A DNA stretch of 64,000 nt, taken from positions 1-64,000 of the forward strand of contig NZ_LZJN01000184.1 in the NCBI RefSeq assembly GCF_001667735.1, written 5' to 3'. This DNA comes from Mycobacterium sp. E183 (GTDB lineage: Bacteria > Actinomycetota > Actinomycetes > Mycobacteriales > Mycobacteriaceae). Below the pieces are notes generated by a model. The model was not told the DNA's origin and did no database searches. It worked only from the letters and a program-made list of their open reading frames with translations. Positions 36,350 through 45,271 of this stretch are shown here, piece by piece. Positions within the stretch are counted from its first letter, which is position 1. Each line of letters begins with the position of its first letter. A program made the translations under genes and the position numbers.

Positions 36350-37518
36350 TTCGTCATCGTCCACTGGGTGACCGGCATCTGCGGCCGCCATCCGGTGAAG
36401 CCGCCGAGCGGCTCGCCGTGATAGTGCTGGAAGCGTCGCAGTTGGCCTCCTAAGCGCGAATAAGCCTGCACTACAACGGCTTCGGATTCCGCGGTGACGG
36501 CGTTGACGACGAGGCGCCCGCTGGCCGCCAGCGCGCCGAGGCAGGCATCGAGCAGGCCGGGCTGGGTGAGGCCGCCGCCGATAAAGATCGCCGACGGCGG
36601 CTCGGTGCCGCCGAACGCGCCCGGGGCCTCGCCGCGCACGTCGATGGGGGCGCCGAATGCTGCGGCGTTGGCTGCGATGTTGTCGCGACGTCGTTCGTCC
36701 CGCTCGAAAGCCACCGCGCTGCAACCTTTTCCGATAAGGCACCATTCGACGCTGATGCTGCCGGAGCCCGCGCCGACGTCCCAGAGGCGTTCACCCGGGC
36801 GCGGGGCCAGTGCCGCGAGTGTCACCGCGCGGATTCCGTGTTTGGTGATCTGCCCGTCGTGGGCGAACGCTTCGTCGGGCGGCGACGACGTCCGTTCGTC
36901 GGGCAGGTATCGGATGGCGATGACGTTGAGGTCGTCGACGTCATCGGGTGGCTCAGCGGCCCAGTGGCTTGCGGTGCCGTCACGACGCTGTTCGGTTGGG
37001 CCGCCGAGGTTTTCCAGAACGGTGAACTCGGAGTCGCCGCGGCCGTGCGCGTCGAGGAGAGCGGCGAGTTCTCTCGGTGTGGTGGCGTTTTTCGAAAGCA
37101 CGACGGCTTGGCCGCCGCGGCGGACCGCGGTGTGCGGTTGCGCGGTGACCAGGCTGATCACCTCCGTGTCGTGGCGGTTCCAGCCCATTCGGGCGCACGC
37201 CAGCGTCACCGAGGACACGTGCGGCAGCACCCGGACTCGCCCGGGGCCGTGGAGCCGGATCAACGTTCCGCCGATGCCGTGCAGGAGCGGGTCGCCGCTG
37301 GCCACCACATGCACGTCCGCGGTGTGGTCGTCGAGCAGCGTCTGCAGCGCGGGCAACATCGGCGAGGGCCACTGCCGGCGGGGTGCGGTTAGCGTTTCGT
37401 CGAGCAGGTCGAGTTGCCTTTTCGATCCGTAGATTATTGTCGCCCTTCGCAATTCATCGCGAGACGTCTGAGCGAGCCCGGCCATGCCGTCGGCGCCGAT
37501 GCCCACCACGATGATCAT
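36346..37518 (-). CDS. cobL: Bifunctional precorrin-6B methyltransferase/decarboxylase CobL, 390 aa
   Basis: The N-terminal half (MIIVVGIGADGMAGLAQTSR, then VVASGDPLLHGIGGTLIRLH) is a CbiE-type tetrapyrrole methylase. The C-terminal half is CbiT-type, with the SAM-binding RLWDVGAGSGSISVEWCLIG and SAIFIGGGLTQPGLLDACLG. Together they methylate C-5 and C-15 and decarboxylate the acetate side chain. The ATG at 37518 overlaps the stop of the upstream dehydrogenase. The length (390) matches Rv2072c as I remember it. Confidence 0.95.
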   Translation of the reverse strand: MIIVVGIGADGMAGLAQTSRDELRRATIIYGSKRQLDLLDETLTAPRRQWPSPMLPALQTLLDDHTADVHVVASGDPLLHGIGGTLIRLHGPGRVRVLPHVSSVTLACARMGWNRHDTEVISLVTAQPHTAVRRGGQAVVLSKNATTPRELAALLDAHGRGDSEFTVLENLGGPTEQRRDGTASHWAAEPPDDVDDLNVIAIRYLPDERTSSPPDEAFAHDGQITKHGIRAVTLAALAPRPGERLWDVGAGSGSISVEWCLIGKGCSAVAFERDERRRDNIAANAAAFGAPIDVRGEAPGAFGGTEPPSAIFIGGGLTQPGLLDACLGALAASGRLVVNAVTAESEAVVVQAYSRLGGQLRRFQHYHGEPLGGFTGWRPQMPVTQWTMTK

Positions 37519-38264
37519 CGCGGCATCCTGCGCCAGACGAACTGCGGCAGCAGCCGCATCACGGCGGCAGCCGGCCCCAGCGCCCAGGGGATCCACACGG
37601 TGCGTCGGCCCTTGGCCAGCGCGCGCGCGGTCGCTTTGGCCACCTGGGTGGGTGTGCTGGACAGCGGCGCGGGATCCATGCCCTGCGTCATGCGCCCGAT
37701 CACGAAACCCGGGCGGGCGATCAGCAGTTTGACGCCGGTGCCGTGCAGGGCGTCGGCCAAGCCGCTGGCGAAGCCGTCCAGGCCGGCCTTGGCCGAGCCG
37801 TAGACGTAGTTGGCGCGACGCACGCGAGCGCCCGCGATCGAGGAAAACACGACCAGTCGGCCTGTGCCGGCCTCGCGCATCGCGGCCGCCAGGTGGGTGA
37901 GCATGCTGACCTGGGCGACGTAGTCGGTGTGCACGACGGCGACCGCGTGGGCGGCGTCCGTCTCGGCGAGGGCTTGGTCGCCGAGGATTCCGAAGGCCAG
38001 TATCGCGGTGGCGATGGATCCGTGGTCGGCGATGACCGCGGCGACCAGGGCGCCGTGGGAATCCAGGTCGTCGGCGTCGAATTCTCTGGTGTGCACCGTC
38101 TTGGCACCGGCGGCTTTGAGCGTGGCGACCTGGTCGTCGAGTTGGTCGGCCTTGCGCGCCGCCAGCACCACCGTCGCCCCGGGCGCCAGGAGGCGGGCCA
38201 GCTCGATGCCGATCTCGCTGCGCCCGCCCAGGACTAGTACTGGTCCCGCGCCCGTGTCGCCCAC
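37515..38264 (-). CDS. Short-chain dehydrogenase/reductase (Rv2073c-like), 249 aa
   Basis: A Rossmann-fold oxidoreductase: GPVLVLGGRSEIGIELARLL is the cofactor-binding start (a GGxSxIG variant), and the active site is FSSIAGARVRRANYVYGSAK, with Ser, Tyr and Lys. It begins with GTG at 38264. It is first in the minus-strand chain SDR-cobL-cobM-cobK, all four with overlapping stop/start codons, so it is expressed with B12 genes. A role in B12 synthesis is not known. The C-terminal GLLPQFVWRRMPR-like basic end may touch the membrane. Confidence 0.92.
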   Translation of the reverse strand: MGDTGAGPVLVLGGRSEIGIELARLLAPGATVVLAARKADQLDDQVATLKAAGAKTVHTREFDADDLDSHGALVAAVIADHGSIATAILAFGILGDQALAETDAAHAVAVVHTDYVAQVSMLTHLAAAMREAGTGRLVVFSSIAGARVRRANYVYGSAKAGLDGFASGLADALHGTGVKLLIARPGFVIGRMTQGMDPAPLSSTPTQVAKATARALAKGRRTVWIPWALGPAAAVMRLLPQFVWRRMPR

Positions 38265-38299
38265 GGCTGCGATTATGTCCTGCGCTAGCGTGGGCGGTG

Positions 38300-38713
38300 A
38301 TGGCGAATACCACTACCCGGCTCACCGACGATGCGCTGGCGTTCCTGTCCGAACGGCATCTGGCCATGCTGACCACGCTGCGAGCCGACAATTCGCCGCA
38401 TGTCGTGGCGGTGGGGTTCACCTTCGACCCGAAGACGCACATCGCCCGGGTGATCACCACCGGCGGCTCGCAGAAGGCGGTGAACGCCGACCGCGGCGGG
38501 GTGGCGGTGCTCAGTCAGGTCGACGGCGCGCGGTGGTTGTCGCTGGAGGGCCGGTCCAAGGTCAACAGCGATGCCGACGCCGTCCGCGATGCCGAACTCC
38601 GCTACGCCCAGCGCTACCGCACCCCACGGCCCAACCCGCGGCGGGTGGTCATCGAGGTGTACGTGGAGCGGGTGCTCGGGTCGTCGGGCTTGCTGGATCG
38701 GGGCGAGACGTAG
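38300..38713 (+). CDS. F420-dependent split-barrel protein (Rv2074-like), 137 aa
   Basis: A small PPOX-type split barrel: LTDDALAFLSERHLAMLTTL, then SPHVVAVGFTFDPKTHIARV and VAVLSQVDGARWLSLEGRSK. The M. tuberculosis counterpart Rv2074 has been described as an F420-dependent biliverdin reductase, so that activity is a reasonable inference here. The ATG at 38300 is preferred to the GTG just before it. It is divergent from the dehydrogenase across 35 bases. Confidence 0.9.
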   Translation: MANTTTRLTDDALAFLSERHLAMLTTLRADNSPHVVAVGFTFDPKTHIARVITTGGSQKAVNADRGGVAVLSQVDGARWLSLEGRSKVNSDADAVRDAELRYAQRYRTPRPNPRRVVIEVYVERVLGSSGLLDRGET

Positions 38714-38792
38714 GGCTGATTGCCCGGGTTTGCCTGAGACCGGCGGCACCCTTCCGGCGGCCCTTAACGAGGTCTTTGTTCGTGCATTTCTT

Positions 38793-39056
38793 TTAGACCG
38801 GGGTTCCTCGGTTTCTGCCGGGCTTCTGGATGAGAAGGTCATCGTGCGCTCGCCTACGGCATGCTTCGATGAACTCTATTGCAGCATTCCTATCGTGCAG
38901 CAAGTGATCGTATTCATCAGGGGTGAGTTCGTAGTATTCTTCATAATCTACGACGCCATTGCTTACCGGTAGTGAAGCATAATACCTGCCCGACTCCGAC
39001 TCTACGCCGAGCGAGTACCTATCTTCTCGAGAGAAATAGGTGTCGTCAAACGTCAT
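38793..39056 (-). CDS. Putative immunity protein for the adjacent toxin, 87 aa
   Basis: A small acidic protein with many aromatic residues (SGRYYASLPVSNGVVDYEEY, ACRRRAHDDLLIQKPGRNRG). From memory it resembles small orphan proteins found beside Rhs and contact-dependent inhibition toxins in Gram-negative bacteria. The DNA is clearly AT-richer than the surrounding genes. Its ATG overlaps the TGA of the large upstream gene by 4 bases, the usual order of toxin followed by immunity gene. No signal peptide or membrane segment is visible, so it should be cytosolic, as expected for an immunity protein. Function is inferred from architecture. Confidence 0.75.
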   Translation of the reverse strand: MTFDDTYFSREDRYSLGVESESGRYYASLPVSNGVVDYEEYYELTPDEYDHLLHDRNAAIEFIEACRRRAHDDLLIQKPGRNRGTPV

Positions 39057-41650
39057 CTGATCTCTTTCTGGTCGAAGATGTTCGTTACAGTATAGTCATC
39101 AGGCGGTATTTCTCCACCGTCTATGACAGCCTCAGACGCGCCATCGGGGAGGACACCACCTGGAATCCATTGTTCATTTGCACCGGCCTCATTACCGGAA
39201 GGCATTCTTAAGTGGTACTCCCCGGGGTCTGCGATATCGATCCTGACAAGGTTGTTAGAATCAAGGAAGCCTTCGGGTAAGCCGAGTTCGTTTTCCATGC
39301 TTCTTAGGTTTCCACCCGAAGCCTCGAGCATTGCATCAGCTTCATTCCGCGGCATTACGAACGATGTTCCGTCTCTCTGAGCAATGCCATATTTCTCGAG
39401 GTTACTTGCCGGCATGAAACGGGTAGCACCATCGCTAAATTTTTGCAGATGGTTCTTTATATAGTCCGGCGATAAATATTCGGAAGGATCAGGTCGACTG
39501 CCTTTCGGCATCGCGATGATCTCACTCCGCTTTTCTGCGCTGATTCCATCGGATGAGGCGTCTTCGTTGCTCGCGTGATCCTTGCCATCGTCCCCGTCAG
39601 ACCTACCATTCCGATCGTCACCCGACTTACCGTCATCGTGCTCATCGGGCTTCCCCTCGTGCGGCGGCTTTCGATGCGGATGCTCGCCGGGAGGCAGCCC
39701 GTCATTAGGCACATGCCCTCCGCCAGGTGCGGGCATCTCGGCCGGGTGGCCGCTCGGGGACGCAAAATGCGGCCCGGCGGGCGGCGCGCTGGACGGCGCG
39801 GACGGAGCTGGTCGCGGTGAATGCGCGGCGGATGCCGGCTCGAAGGGCGGTCTTGCGGGCGACACCGGAAGCTGCGTCGGCGAATGGTCGACCAGCCGCA
39901 GCACGGCGGATGCCATGCGATCGCCCACCGCGTGCCCAGCCTGCGCAGTGGCACCAGGAGCCGTAACCGGCTCACGTGGACCTCCACCCGGAGCCGGCTC
40001 GTGCGAACCCCCCACCGGTTCGGGGGCGGGTCGCTCGCCGGCCCCTCGGGGTGATTCGGGAGGCACCGTCGCCGGATCTGCCGGGCCGTGAGGTTGAACC
40101 GGCGGGTGGGGCGCCGACTCGACCGGCACCTCGGGCAACTTCCCTGGCGGCAGAGCCACCGCGCTGCCGCCAGGGAGCGGATCTCCCTTAGGCAGATCTT
40201 CGCCGAGATTCTGAAGGCCCTTCGTGAGGTCGGCGCCGTTCGTCGCGATATCAGCGAGCGTGCCGCCAACCCCGTTCAATTCGCCGGCCGCGCCTGCGGC
40301 GCCTTGGGCCGCCTTCTCGCCCTCGGTAGCCTCCTCGGTGGCTTCAGCACCCGCCGCCTCCGCACCTTCCGATCCCGCCTTCGCCAAACCGCCGCCCAGC
40401 AGGAATGTCATGCCGTCGAAGATGCCTTCCCCGATCCCCAGCCCGGGCCGACCAGAGGTCAGATCATCCCAGTGGGTAAGACCTTTCAAGACTCCTAAGT
40501 CGTTCTTCGCGGCGCCCTTCGGGTCGAAAAGCGCATACACAGGAATGGATTTGAACGCACTCTGATCCAGTGCCGCCCAACTGGCCGCAACGCCTTTGGG
40601 ATCGAAGGCGAACCGGCTCGGGTCAAGCTGGTCCTGCAATTCGGCAATGCCGACTGCGCTCTTGAAGATTCCCTCACCGGCATCCGCGGTGAGGGCGAAG
40701 TCATCCGCCACGAACTTGCCGACGGTCTCGCCCAGAAATTCGACCAGCTGCCCGCGCACGTAGGTTTTCAGGTCGCCGACCAGACCGTCGATGATCTGCA
40801 TCCCCGTTTTGATGACGTGCTCGCGGGCCTGCGCTTCCCGCTTCATGTTGTCCAGGACGTCGTTGATGTCTCGCACGATCTTCTCCAGCTCATCGGCCGC
40901 ATCGCCTTCGAAAATCAACATCACGTCATGGGCAAGGTTGGTCAGGCCTGCCAGGCGGCCCAAGAGATCCCGAATCTTGTTCTGTGCGTTCTCCACAACG
41001 TTCGCGAATTCGTCCAGAGCCTTTGCCAGGTCGTCGCACCGACCGGCCAGCTTCTCCAATTTGCTGCCCAGTTCGGACAACACCTGCTGCACCAATTGAG
41101 CTTCGGGGACCTGCTGCCCGGCGACCACCGACTTCGGACCGTCAAGCCCGTGCCCCACCGCACGAAGTGCATCGCCGAAGCCTCGCCAACATCCGGCAGC
41201 CGCGTGCATTCCGACCCCGTTGCCGTTGGGCCAGACGTCGTCGACCAGCGCCTCCACCACGGCCCACAGCAGCGGTTGAGCGACCCCGGCGCCCACGGTC
41301 CCGGGGCGGCCCGGAGGCGGGAAGTCCTGCGGTTGCGCGGGCGTCGGCAGCATGTGGCCGCTCCCTCGGACATTGGATGCCGCCTCGGCCCGCGAGTAAT
41401 TGGACGCGCACAGCTGCACCTTGGCCCCCAGGTACCTGCACGCGAAGATGCCGGCCGCCGCCCCGTTCAGCAGCGACTGGGCCGCATTCCGATACCCCAA
41501 CCCGAACATTAACCCGGCCGCATCCTGGCCGCTGTTGATCCCGAAGCCCGCGGTGAGCGGTCCCAATGCTGCCGCCAAGCCCTCGCCGACAGCATCCACG
41601 GCGCTCCCCGCGACGAACATCGCCTCGGGATCAACCACCAACGGAGCCAC
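39053..41650 (-). CDS. Candidate secreted polymorphic toxin with WXG/ESX-like N-terminus, 865 aa
   Basis: The N-terminus (APLVVDPEAMFVAGSAVDAV through about residue 110) resembles the helical start of mycobacterial proteins of the Rv2082 type. A long helical region with coiled-coil character (VLSELGSKLEKLAGRCDDLA and onward) fits type VII secretion substrates. A Pro/His/Asp-rich linker spans about 490-700. The last 150 residues (about 718-865, GSRPDPSEYLSPDYIKNHLQ, then SGNEAGANEQWIPGGVLPDG) form a compact, lower-GC module that from memory resembles C-terminal toxin domains of Rhs/CDI proteins. Its enzymatic activity is not known to me. The start is GTG at 41650. It overlaps the immunity gene by 4 bases. 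No Sec signal peptide is visible. Confidence 0.75.
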   Translation of the reverse strand: MAPLVVDPEAMFVAGSAVDAVGEGLAAALGPLTAGFGINSGQDAAGLMFGLGYRNAAQSLLNGAAAGIFACRYLGAKVQLCASNYSRAEAASNVRGSGHMLPTPAQPQDFPPPGRPGTVGAGVAQPLLWAVVEALVDDVWPNGNGVGMHAAAGCWRGFGDALRAVGHGLDGPKSVVAGQQVPEAQLVQQVLSELGSKLEKLAGRCDDLAKALDEFANVVENAQNKIRDLLGRLAGLTNLAHDVMLIFEGDAADELEKIVRDINDVLDNMKREAQAREHVIKTGMQIIDGLVGDLKTYVRGQLVEFLGETVGKFVADDFALTADAGEGIFKSAVGIAELQDQLDPSRFAFDPKGVAASWAALDQSAFKSIPVYALFDPKGAAKNDLGVLKGLTHWDDLTSGRPGLGIGEGIFDGMTFLLGGGLAKAGSEGAEAAGAEATEEATEGEKAAQGAAGAAGELNGVGGTLADIATNGADLTKGLQNLGEDLPKGDPLPGGSAVALPPGKLPEVPVESAPHPPVQPHGPADPATVPPESPRGAGERPAPEPVGGSHEPAPGGGPREPVTAPGATAQAGHAVGDRMASAVLRLVDHSPTQLPVSPARPPFEPASAAHSPRPAPSAPSSAPPAGPHFASPSGHPAEMPAPGGGHVPNDGLPPGEHPHRKPPHEGKPDEHDDGKSGDDRNGRSDGDDGKDHASNEDASSDGISAEKRSEIIAMPKGSRPDPSEYLSPDYIKNHLQKFSDGATRFMPASNLEKYGIAQRDGTSFVMPRNEADAMLEASGGNLRSMENELGLPEGFLDSNNLVRIDIADPGEYHLRMPSGNEAGANEQWIPGGVLPDGASEAVIDGGEIPPDDYTVTNIFDQKEIR

Positions 41651-41738
41651 GCGCGAATTCTCGCCGGAACCGCGCGCGGCCGCTATTCACCCAATGATGG
41701 CTTGGAAAAGCTAGCGAGGATCTCTGCAAAGCCGCAAC

Positions 41739-44006
41739 TCATTTATCAACAGCCCGCGCGGCCAGCGTGATGCGGTGCCGTCCCACCGGCACCGCCACGG
41801 TCGGTTCGGCCGGTTGGCCGTCGAGGTGAACGCTGACCCCGGCGGGCAGGCCGCTCAGCGTGATCCGCGCGGCGGTATCGGTGGCCATCATGATGGTCGA
41901 CGCCGGCAACGTGGCCAGGCCAGCGCGCCGCACATCCACCGTGATTGCGGCGACGCCAGTGAGCCGCAGCGTGAGATACGGCAGCGGACTCACGGGCGGG
42001 CCTACCCGCCAGTCCAATTCGCTGTACACGCCCGGGGTCGGGTCGAAGTTCAGCACGAACCCGCGATGGTGCCGAACGGTGTGTGTCGGGTCAGGGCGCG
42101 CATACGAACGCGCGTCGACTTCGGCGATGGCCCCGCGCCGCGCCGTCACCGCAGGGTCCGCGGCCAGGCCGGACAACCACCAGACCCGATGCGGCCCGAT
42201 GCCCAGGTCGTCGCGCACCAATTGCGGGTGCCAGGCGAACGTGATGTGCCCCGGATCGGCCTGGCGCAGGCCGGTTTCCATGTGGGCGATCGGGTCTTCG
42301 AACTTGTCCTGCAACACCCAGGCGAGGTGATCCTCGAGCGGATACACCGTGAAGCGATGTCGGTAGCCCAGCCGATCGAGTTCGAGGGCCTGCTCGGCGG
42401 CCGACGGGAACGGCACCAGCTCGTCGACCAACCCGTGCGCGATCACATAGGGCAGCCAGCGTGCGTTGACCAGCAGCTTCCACGTGTCGCCCTCGCGGGC
42501 ACAGGGCGAGTCCGGGTCGAGGTCGGCCGGGATGTCGACGTCGGGAAGTAGCCGCACCCCGCACGTCGGCGGCCCCGCGAGCACCACCGCCTGCGAAAAC
42601 ACCTGCGGGTAGGTCAATCCCAGCTTGTAAGCCGCGTAGCCGCCCATCGAGTAGCCGGAGATCACCGTGCGATTGGGATCGGTGCCCAGTTGTTCGGCGA
42701 CGCGCGCCCACACTTCCCAGACATCCAGTTCTCCGGTGTCGAAGTACCACGTCGACGGGCCACGGGCCAGCGGCGTGATCACCACCGAGTCGCGCCCCTC
42801 GCACACCTCGTGCAGCAGGCGGGGGTCGATCGCGGCGAATTGGCTCTGCCCCAGCGCCAGCGAATGCAGCAGCAGGGTCAACGGCAGCATCCGTCCGGGC
42901 TTGAAAGTCGAAGGCAGGCACACCGAATACGGCTGCACCCGACCGAGGAATTGCGGCTTGGTGCTCAAGATGTCGTCGGCGGCCCACCCTTGTTCCAAGC
43001 CCTGACCCAGCTCGATCGAGGACACGTACCACCGGGTCGACGGCCCGGTGATCACCGGCTCGGGCTCGGTCTCGCCGGCTGCCAACCGATCCCAGTCCAC
43101 GGTCAGGGCGAACTTCGACACGTCGCCATGGGTCAGCGCGTCGGCCTGGGCGGCGTCCGACCAGAAGTTCAGGTGCGGCGCCTCCTGCTCGGTGGTGCGG
43201 AAGGCCACGTTGTAGACGTTGGGTTGCCCGGGCAGCGCGCCGTGCTCGGCCGGCACGTCGGCGAACCCGTCGCCCGCCGCGTTGGCCAACCCCGCTGCCA
43301 GCCGCACCGTCCAGCTTCCGGCCGGCTCGAGCAGGGTCCGCGGCAGCTGCGCGAGGAACGATCGGGACCCCATGTCGACGCTGTGTTGCACGGGCGTCGT
43401 GGACTGGGTGGTGAGGTCGATCAGCGCGGCTCCGCTACCGGAAACCAGCAGGGCCATGTCGATTCCGGGCGAGCGCACCCCGGCCCCCGCGGGCCACTGC
43501 TCCGGCGCGCTGCGGGCGGGACCGGTGTCGAAAGTGAACAGGGCGATGGGGACCGACGCGTCCACCAGTGTGTTCCAGTCGATCCGCCACCACGTGTGGG
43601 TCGCGGTGAGCCCGACCGCCACCCGGAAAATGTCGGCGCCGTTGCGGGCCGCCGGGCCGTCGGGATAGATGTAGGTGCCGCGCGGCGGCGCCTGCACTTT
43701 CAGGTCACCGATCGGCAGGCCGGTCGCCCCGTGGTCGTCGTACAGAAAGTCGGTCCAGAACAGGGCACCGCCGGCCAACCGGCCCGCGCCGCACGTGCGC
43801 GGAAACTCTTCCCCGAACGGCCATCCCGACGGCACCGGTAGTTGCGGCTCTGGGCGCAGCGCCGCCGGCGGCACCCCCTCGGGCATGCCGTCGACCACGA
43901 CGAGCTCAGCTGCTGGTGCCGGTGCCGTCGCGGCGGGATGGACCAGCGTGTCGGCGATGTGGCGTGCGATGCGGATCGGGAGGAGAGTCAAATCCAGAAG
44001 TGACAT
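41739..44006 (-). CDS. Large alpha/beta-hydrolase (esterase/prolyl-oligopeptidase-like), 755 aa
   Basis: The N-terminal 380 residues are beta-rich and unassigned. The C-terminal half is an alpha/beta hydrolase: LPLTLLLHSLALGQSQF, the nucleophile elbow TVISGYSMGGYAAYKLGL and a probable catalytic His in YPLEDHLAWVL. PHB-depolymerase-like or S9-like esterases share this arrangement. No convincing signal peptide is seen, although the first 25 residues (MSLLDLTLLPIRIARHIADT) could form an amphipathic helix. The ATG at 44006 is chosen because the longer frame overlaps pepE. Substrate unknown. It follows pepE by 35 bases and the toxin gene follows it. Confidence 0.8.
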   Translation of the reverse strand: MSLLDLTLLPIRIARHIADTLVHPAATAPAPAAELVVVDGMPEGVPPAALRPEPQLPVPSGWPFGEEFPRTCGAGRLAGGALFWTDFLYDDHGATGLPIGDLKVQAPPRGTYIYPDGPAARNGADIFRVAVGLTATHTWWRIDWNTLVDASVPIALFTFDTGPARSAPEQWPAGAGVRSPGIDMALLVSGSGAALIDLTTQSTTPVQHSVDMGSRSFLAQLPRTLLEPAGSWTVRLAAGLANAAGDGFADVPAEHGALPGQPNVYNVAFRTTEQEAPHLNFWSDAAQADALTHGDVSKFALTVDWDRLAAGETEPEPVITGPSTRWYVSSIELGQGLEQGWAADDILSTKPQFLGRVQPYSVCLPSTFKPGRMLPLTLLLHSLALGQSQFAAIDPRLLHEVCEGRDSVVITPLARGPSTWYFDTGELDVWEVWARVAEQLGTDPNRTVISGYSMGGYAAYKLGLTYPQVFSQAVVLAGPPTCGVRLLPDVDIPADLDPDSPCAREGDTWKLLVNARWLPYVIAHGLVDELVPFPSAAEQALELDRLGYRHRFTVYPLEDHLAWVLQDKFEDPIAHMETGLRQADPGHITFAWHPQLVRDDLGIGPHRVWWLSGLAADPAVTARRGAIAEVDARSYARPDPTHTVRHHRGFVLNFDPTPGVYSELDWRVGPPVSPLPYLTLRLTGVAAITVDVRRAGLATLPASTIMMATDTAARITLSGLPAGVSVHLDGQPAEPTVAVPVGRHRITLAARAVDK

Positions 44007-44041
44007 CAAGCCCCAACGTACGCGCCGGTGCGCCTCGGCTG

Positions 44042-45169
44042 CTACGGCACCGGCACCACGATGAGCTCGTGCGGCCGGTTGTTGACGGGCAGGGCGCCGT
44101 CTTCGGTCACGACGACGATGTCCTCGATGCGGGCGCCCCACCGGCCCGGAAAATAGATCCCGGGCTCGATCGAGAAGGCCATGCCCGCGGCCAGCGGCAG
44201 GTTGTTGCCCGCGACGATGTAGGGCTCCTCGTGCACCGATAACCCGATGCCGTGGCCGGTGCGGTGCACGAACACCTCCCCGAGTCCGGCGGCAGCAAGC
44301 ACATCGCGCGCCGCCGCGTCGACCTGTTCGGCCGTCACGCCCGGGCGCACCGCATCCACGGCCGCCAGTTGTGCCCGATGCAGCACCGAATAATGTTGTG
44401 CTACTTCAGGATTTGGCTCACCGATGCTGTAGGTGCGGGTCGAGTCGGAATGATAACCCGGCTCGTAGGCGCCGCCGATATCGACGACGACGATGTCACC
44501 CACCTGCAGTTCGCGGTCCGAGTAGCCATGGTGGGGGTCCGCGCCGTGCGGACCGGAGCCGACGATGATGAACGCCACCTCCGAATGGCCCTCGGCGACA
44601 ATCGCTTCCGCGATGTCGGCGGCCACGTCGGCCTCGGTGCGGCCGGGGACCAGAAACTCCGGCACCCTAGCGTGCACGCGGTCGATGGCCGCGCCGGCTT
44701 TGCGCAGCGCATCGATCTCGCATTCCTCCTTGACCATCCGCAGCGTCCGCATCACGCCGGTGGCCAGGATCGGCAATACCCCCAGGACACCGGCCAGCGG
44801 CAGCAGGTGCAGCGCCGGCATGGAGTCGGTGACGGCGGTCGCGGCGGGAGCACCCCCCAACGCGGCGCCCACCAATTGGTAGGGGTCGTCCCCGTCGACC
44901 CAATCCCGCACCGCCAGACCCAGTTCCGCGATCGCCGACCCCTTGAGCGACGCCAGCTCCAGCCGCGGCACCACTACCGTCGGGTCCCCGGACGCCGGCA
45001 GCACCAGCGCGGTGAACCGCTCGAGCGTCTGGGCGCGCGACCCCACCAGGTAGCGCAGGTCGTACCCGGGAGTGATCACCAGGCCGGACAACCCCGCGTC
45101 GGCGGTCGCGGCGGCCGCCGCCGCCAGCCGGTGGGCATACACCCCGGTGTCGAACCGATGAGATTCCAT
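44042..45169 (-). CDS. pepE: M24 family Xaa-Pro dipeptidase PepE, 375 aa
   Basis: A metallopeptidase of the pita-bread fold that removes N-terminal residues next to proline. The N-terminal creatinase-like domain spans about 1-140. Metal ligands are visible in the catalytic domain: two Asp in VVDIGGAYEPGYHSDSTRTY, His in HRTGHGIGLSVHEEPYIV, Glu in FSIEPGIYF and Glu in ARIEDIVVV. The length matches Rv2089c. The start is ATG at 45169. Cytosolic, no signal peptide. Confidence 0.95.
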   Translation of the reverse strand: MESHRFDTGVYAHRLAAAAAATADAGLSGLVITPGYDLRYLVGSRAQTLERFTALVLPASGDPTVVVPRLELASLKGSAIAELGLAVRDWVDGDDPYQLVGAALGGAPAATAVTDSMPALHLLPLAGVLGVLPILATGVMRTLRMVKEECEIDALRKAGAAIDRVHARVPEFLVPGRTEADVAADIAEAIVAEGHSEVAFIIVGSGPHGADPHHGYSDRELQVGDIVVVDIGGAYEPGYHSDSTRTYSIGEPNPEVAQHYSVLHRAQLAAVDAVRPGVTAEQVDAAARDVLAAAGLGEVFVHRTGHGIGLSVHEEPYIVAGNNLPLAAGMAFSIEPGIYFPGRWGARIEDIVVVTEDGALPVNNRPHELIVVPVP

Positions 45170-45271
45170 GGCAGCCAGGCTAACCGGTCCGACGAACGCC
45201 GACTTGGTGCGCCGATTACGTTGGGTGGTCGACGAGAAGCCGACGCCCGGCAGCGTGAGACGATAACCCGC

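Noticed and set aside
36346..38460. 704-codon version of cobL running upstream to 38460
   Set aside because: The CobL signature begins at MIIVVGIGADG (37518). The extension is an out-of-frame reading of the dehydrogenase gene.
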